The notes under the pieces: generated by a model
Told to the model about the DNA's origin: nothing
Databases searched by the model: none
Seen by the model: the letters and a program-made list of their open reading frames with translations, nothing else
DNA from: Phenylobacterium sp.
GTDB taxonomy: Bacteria; Pseudomonadota; Alphaproteobacteria; Caulobacterales; Caulobacteraceae
Direction: 5' to 3'
Length of the DNA: 64,000 nucleotides
Assembly: GCF_030698145.1 (NCBI RefSeq)
Contig: NZ_JAUYNW010000011.1
Span: 33,954 to 97,953, forward strand
Program-made: the position numbers and the translations under genes
Shown: in pieces, positions 61,316 to 64,000 of the stretch
How the letters are laid out: the number at the start of each line of letters is the position of its first letter
Numbering within the stretch: the stretch's first letter is position 1

Positions 61316-61897
61316 TTAGGCGATCTTCAGCGCGCCCTCCACCCGCTTCACCCAGGCTTTCACCGCGGGATAGCGGGCCAGGTCGAAGCCGCCCTCGTGA
61401 GCGACCCGGGTGTAGGCCACCAGGGCGATGTCGGCGAGGCTGACGCGGTCGCCGACCAGGAACCCGCCGTCCGCGAGGCCGTCCTCCAGCCTTTGCAGGG
61501 CGCCATGGCCCCGCTCGACGATCTTCGGCTCCAGCTCGGCGACGGGCTTGCCCAGATAGTGGACCTGGAAGCGCGCCACGGCGACAGAGGGCTCGTGGCT
61601 GTACTGCTCCCAGAACATCCATTCCAGCATCCGGGCCCGGTCATAGGCGTCGGCGGGGATCAGGTCCGAGCCGTCGGCCAGGTGCAGCAGGATGGCGTTG
61701 GACTGAGCCAGCGGCCGGCCGTCGGCCAGGATCACCGCGGGCACCTGGCCGGCGGGATTGAGCGCCAGGAACGCGGCGGTGCGAGTCTCCGCCTTCAGGA
61801 CATCGGTCTCGATCCAGTCATAGGCCAGCCCCAGATGGTCTGCCGCCCACTTCACCTTCAGGCAGTTGCCGGAGATCGAATCGCCGTAGATGCGCAT
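61316..61897 (-). CDS. Glutathione S-transferase family protein
   Basis: A 193-residue GST. The N-terminal thioredoxin fold begins MRIYGDSISGNCLKVKWAAD with Ser near residue 9 as possible catalytic residue, followed by NPAGQVPAVILADGRPLAQSNAIL (cis-Pro and Gln-Ser-Asn glutathione site). The C-terminal helical domain has VGDRVSLADIALVAYTRVA (N-capping Asp). Substrate unknown; it is 10 bp upstream of the S1/P1 nuclease gene on the same strand. Confidence 0.88.
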   Translation of the reverse strand: MRIYGDSISGNCLKVKWAADHLGLAYDWIETDVLKAETRTAAFLALNPAGQVPAVILADGRPLAQSNAILLHLADGSDLIPADAYDRARMLEWMFWEQYSHEPSVAVARFQVHYLGKPVAELEPKIVERGHGALQRLEDGLADGGFLVGDRVSLADIALVAYTRVAHEGGFDLARYPAVKAWVKRVEGALKIA

Positions 61898-62066
61898 GGT
61901 GGTTTTCCTTGCTGGACAAGGGTTTCAATAGCCGAGCTCGCCGCCTGTGCAAGCCAGACTCTTCGAGGGCGCCTGTTAGTTCCGCTGCAAGCCGGTTTGA
62001 CTCAGGCCCGTGAGTCCGGGTACCCAAGACCCTGCTGCACAGATCAACGACGAAGGAGCCGCCGTC

Positions 62067-62552
62067 ATGCGACGTCGCCTCGCCGCCCTTGCCGCCCTGC
62101 CTGTCCTGCTCGGACTTTCCTCCAGCGCCCAGGCTGCGCCCTCTTCCGATCCCATTGGCGACCTGATTGTTTCGGCCCTCACCGGCACCCTGCCCGGCAC
62201 CCCCGAATTCCGCCTCAAGGCCACCCTCTACCATGCCGGCGCCAAGGGCGTGGGCGCCCTGGACTCGCTGGGCTGCAAGGTCGTCGCCATGCGCACCGTG
62301 GCCACCGACCGCACCGTGATCCCGCGCCGAACGAAGCTCTACATCAAGGAAACCGTCGGCCTGCCGATGCCCGACGGCTCCAAGCACGACGGCTACTGGT
62401 ACGCCACCGACACCGGCGGCGCGATCAAGGGCGAGAAGATCGACCTCTATACCGGCCACGGTTCGTCATCGATGCGTCCGTTGATGGCCCTGAACCTCGC
62501 CAAGCTCACCGTCGCCAAGGCCGGTGAGTTCAAGGGTTGCCCGCCGGCCTGA
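62067..62552 (+). CDS. Exported 3D (Asp-Asp-Asp) domain protein
   Basis: A 161-residue protein from ATG 62067 with GAAGGAG 8 nt upstream. The signal peptide ends SSSAQA-AP. The mature domain has YLIRRTKLYIKETVGLPMPD-like barrel strands and ATDTGGAIKGEKIDLYTGHG, the three-Asp pattern of the 3D/MltA double-psi barrel. These proteins cleave or bind peptidoglycan. A catalytic Asp is present but peptidoglycan activity is not proven from sequence alone. Confidence 0.82.
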   Translation: MRRRLAALAALPVLLGLSSSAQAAPSSDPIGDLIVSALTGTLPGTPEFRLKATLYHAGAKGVGALDSLGCKVVAMRTVATDRTVIPRRTKLYIKETVGLPMPDGSKHDGYWYATDTGGAIKGEKIDLYTGHGSSSMRPLMALNLAKLTVAKAGEFKGCPPA

Positions 62553-62639
62553 CGGCCGCCGCGACGCCCGACCCATTTCCCCAGGCCTGACCCAACGCCG
62601 CCTCGCGCCGGCGCAAATTTTCTTGGCTTGAGGACTTCC

Positions 62640-63203
62640 ATGATCGTCTCGAAACCCAACTTCTTCCTGTTCACCGGCGGTCCGGGCGTGGGCAAGACAA
62701 CGCTGATCGAGCACCTGCGCGCACGCGGCGAGCGCTGCGTCGAGGAGACCCATCGCCGGGTGATCCGCGAAGAGGCCGCCGCCGGTGGCTCCGCCCTGCC
62801 CTGGCTCGACGTCCAGGCCTATGGCGAGCGAACGGCGCGCGAGGACATCGCCATCTTCGACTCGATGGCCGATGTGGAGGAACGCGTGTTCTTCGACCGC
62901 GGCATCCCCGATACTGGCGGGCCGGACTTCAGGCCGCCGCCCTGGCACCTCGAGGCGCTGCGAACGCGTCGCTACAACACGACGGTCTTCGTCCCGCCGC
63001 CGTGGTTCAAGATCTACGGCCAGGATACGGAAAGAAAACAGGCTTTCGACCAGGCGGTGCAGGTGCACGACCTCATCCTCGCCCATTGCCACGCACTGGG
63101 CTACGAGCCGGTGATCCTGCCCCTGGCCAGCGTCGAGGACCGGGCAGCCTTCGTCCTGGACATCGCCGATCAGGTCTCGACGAAGGCGCGTTCCAGCACG
63201 TAG
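62640..63203 (+). CDS. Small AAA ATPase (AAA_28 / NadR-like kinase fold)
   Basis: A 187-residue protein from ATG 62640 (GAGGA 6 nt upstream). Walker A is TGGPGVGKTTLIEHL; an acidic Walker B-like strand is in ERVFFDRGIPDT. The layout (short P-loop protein with RXXVXEE and FFDRGIPD) matches AAA_28/NadR-like kinases. The target is unknown. It overlaps the convergent ferredoxin-NADP reductase gene by 34 nt. Confidence 0.82.
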   Translation: MIVSKPNFFLFTGGPGVGKTTLIEHLRARGERCVEETHRRVIREEAAAGGSALPWLDVQAYGERTAREDIAIFDSMADVEERVFFDRGIPDTGGPDFRPPPWHLEALRTRRYNTTVFVPPPWFKIYGQDTERKQAFDQAVQVHDLILAHCHALGYEPVILPLASVEDRAAFVLDIADQVSTKARSST

Positions 63204-63982
63204 TCGCCGGGCTTGGCCAGGGAGCCTTCCTCGTAGCCGCGGGCTTCCAGCAGCGCCTTGAGGTCGGCCAGCACCGAGGGGCCGCCGCACAGCATCAGAC
63301 GGTCGACCGCCGGGTCCAGGGGCGGAAGGCCCAGGTCCTCGAACAGCTTCCCGGACTCGATGAGCGTGGTGATCCGGCCCTGGGTCTTGAAGGGTTCGCG
63401 CGTCACGGTCGGATAGTAGGTGAGCTTGCCGCCGATCACCTCGCTCAGGATCTCGTCCTGGGCCAGGTCGTGCTCGAACATCTCGCGGTAGTTCAGGTCG
63501 CCGACGCCGCGCACGGTGTGGGTGACGATCACCTGGTCGAACCGGTCATAGACCTCCGGGTCGCGGGCCAGCGATAGCCAAGGCGCCAGGCCCGTGCCGG
63601 TGCCCAGCATGTAGAGCCGCTTGCCGGGCTTCAGCCCGTCCAGCACCAGGGTGCCGGTTGGCTTGCGGCCGACCAGCACCTGATCGCCCACCTTGATCTT
63701 CTGCAGCCGCGAGGTCAGCGGGCCGTCCTGGACCTTGATTGAATAGAATTCCAGCTCGTCGTGCCAGGCCGGCGAGGCCACCGAATAGGCGCGCACCAGC
63801 GGCTTGCCGTCGACCTCCAGCCCGACCATCAGGAACTGGCCGCTCTGGAAGCGCAGGCTCGGGTCGCGGGTGGTGCGGAACGAGAACAGCTCCGGCGTCC
63901 AGTGTTGGACGAAGGTGACGGTCTCTGTGAAGAAGGCGCCCGCCTTCTTGGTCGGCGCGGCCGGGGCGATGGTTTCGGTCAT
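63170..63982 (-). CDS. fpr: Ferredoxin--NADP reductase
   Basis: FAD flavoenzyme of 270 residues transferring electrons between NADPH and ferredoxin or flavodoxin. The FAD motif is LVRAYSVASP, followed by the NADP loop MLGTGTGLAPWLSLARD and RLMLCGGPSVLADLKALL; the C-terminus ends YVLERAFVET as in bacterial subclass Fpr enzymes. It may supply electrons for iron-sulfur and oxidative-stress proteins. The start is ATG 63982. Confidence 0.93.
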   Translation of the reverse strand: MTETIAPAAPTKKAGAFFTETVTFVQHWTPELFSFRTTRDPSLRFQSGQFLMVGLEVDGKPLVRAYSVASPAWHDELEFYSIKVQDGPLTSRLQKIKVGDQVLVGRKPTGTLVLDGLKPGKRLYMLGTGTGLAPWLSLARDPEVYDRFDQVIVTHTVRGVGDLNYREMFEHDLAQDEILSEVIGGKLTYYPTVTREPFKTQGRITTLIESGKLFEDLGLPPLDPAVDRLMLCGGPSVLADLKALLEARGYEEGSLAKPGDYVLERAFVET

Positions 63983-64000
63983 GATGCGTCTTTAACTGAT

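Overview
The window is high-GC DNA packed with genes at an alphaproteobacterial density. It has many GTG and TTG starts with good Shine-Dalgarno (SD) sequences and many 1-4 nt start/stop overlaps. Tad-type pilus proteins, a PEPxxWA-CTERM protein, a TonB-dependent receptor, plant-type (class II) DAHP synthase and the dispersed palindromic repeats all suggest Caulobacterales, probably Caulobacteraceae (Caulobacter/Phenylobacterium-like). This is inferred from family content, not from a marker gene.

Left part (1-29 kb) is mostly housekeeping. It opens with a truncated ABC ATPase, then a minus-strand block of two TadE-like and one TadG-like pilus proteins behind a KdpD/KdpE-like two-component system that lacks the usual KdpD sensor domain. 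Next come a PEPxxWA-CTERM exported protein, exodeoxyribonuclease III with two or three small envelope or uncharacterised genes, NnrU, ilvD with an amino-acid racemase, glutathione peroxidase, Gfo/Idh and MDR oxidoreductases, a MATE exporter, a methyltransferase, class II DAHP synthase, an alpha/beta hydrolase, a membrane-anchored AraC regulator coupled to an O-antigen ligase-like protein, glutathione reductase, rpiA, glmU, gph and a tRNA-Val(CAC).

The middle part (29.1-49.6 kb) is an accessory catabolic cluster. It holds a TonB-dependent receptor, a carotenoid/stilbene-cleaving oxygenase, three SDR dehydrogenases, a feruloyl-CoA-synthetase-like ligase and a second acyl-CoA ligase, an SCP2-type thiolase and an unusual thiolase, a nitronate monooxygenase-like flavoprotein, a DUF1295/steroid-reductase-fold membrane protein, a DapB-like NAD(P) oxidoreductase, five small NTF2/limonene-epoxide-hydrolase-fold proteins and two tandem-duplicated HxlR regulators. 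Eight copies of a motif close to TCACTTGCATAACGATAC sit just upstream of genes in this cluster and were not noticed elsewhere in the window. It looks like one regulon that takes up a hydrophobic aromatic or terpenoid compound, cleaves it, activates it to CoA esters and degrades the side chain. The substrate cannot be read from the sequence. This cluster is the best candidate for an undescribed system here.

Right part (49.7-64 kb) holds a leaderless subtilisin-like protease, a small GIY-YIG-like protein, a four-gene Mla/MCE lipid-transport operon, a gene split by a -1 frameshift exactly at a CCCAAAA slippery heptamer, a PAS/degenerate-GGDEF/EAL protein, folD, a low-affinity iron permease-like protein, a Nudix hydrolase, an S1/P1 nuclease, a glutathione S-transferase, a 3D-domain exported protein, an AAA ATPase and ferredoxin-NADP reductase.
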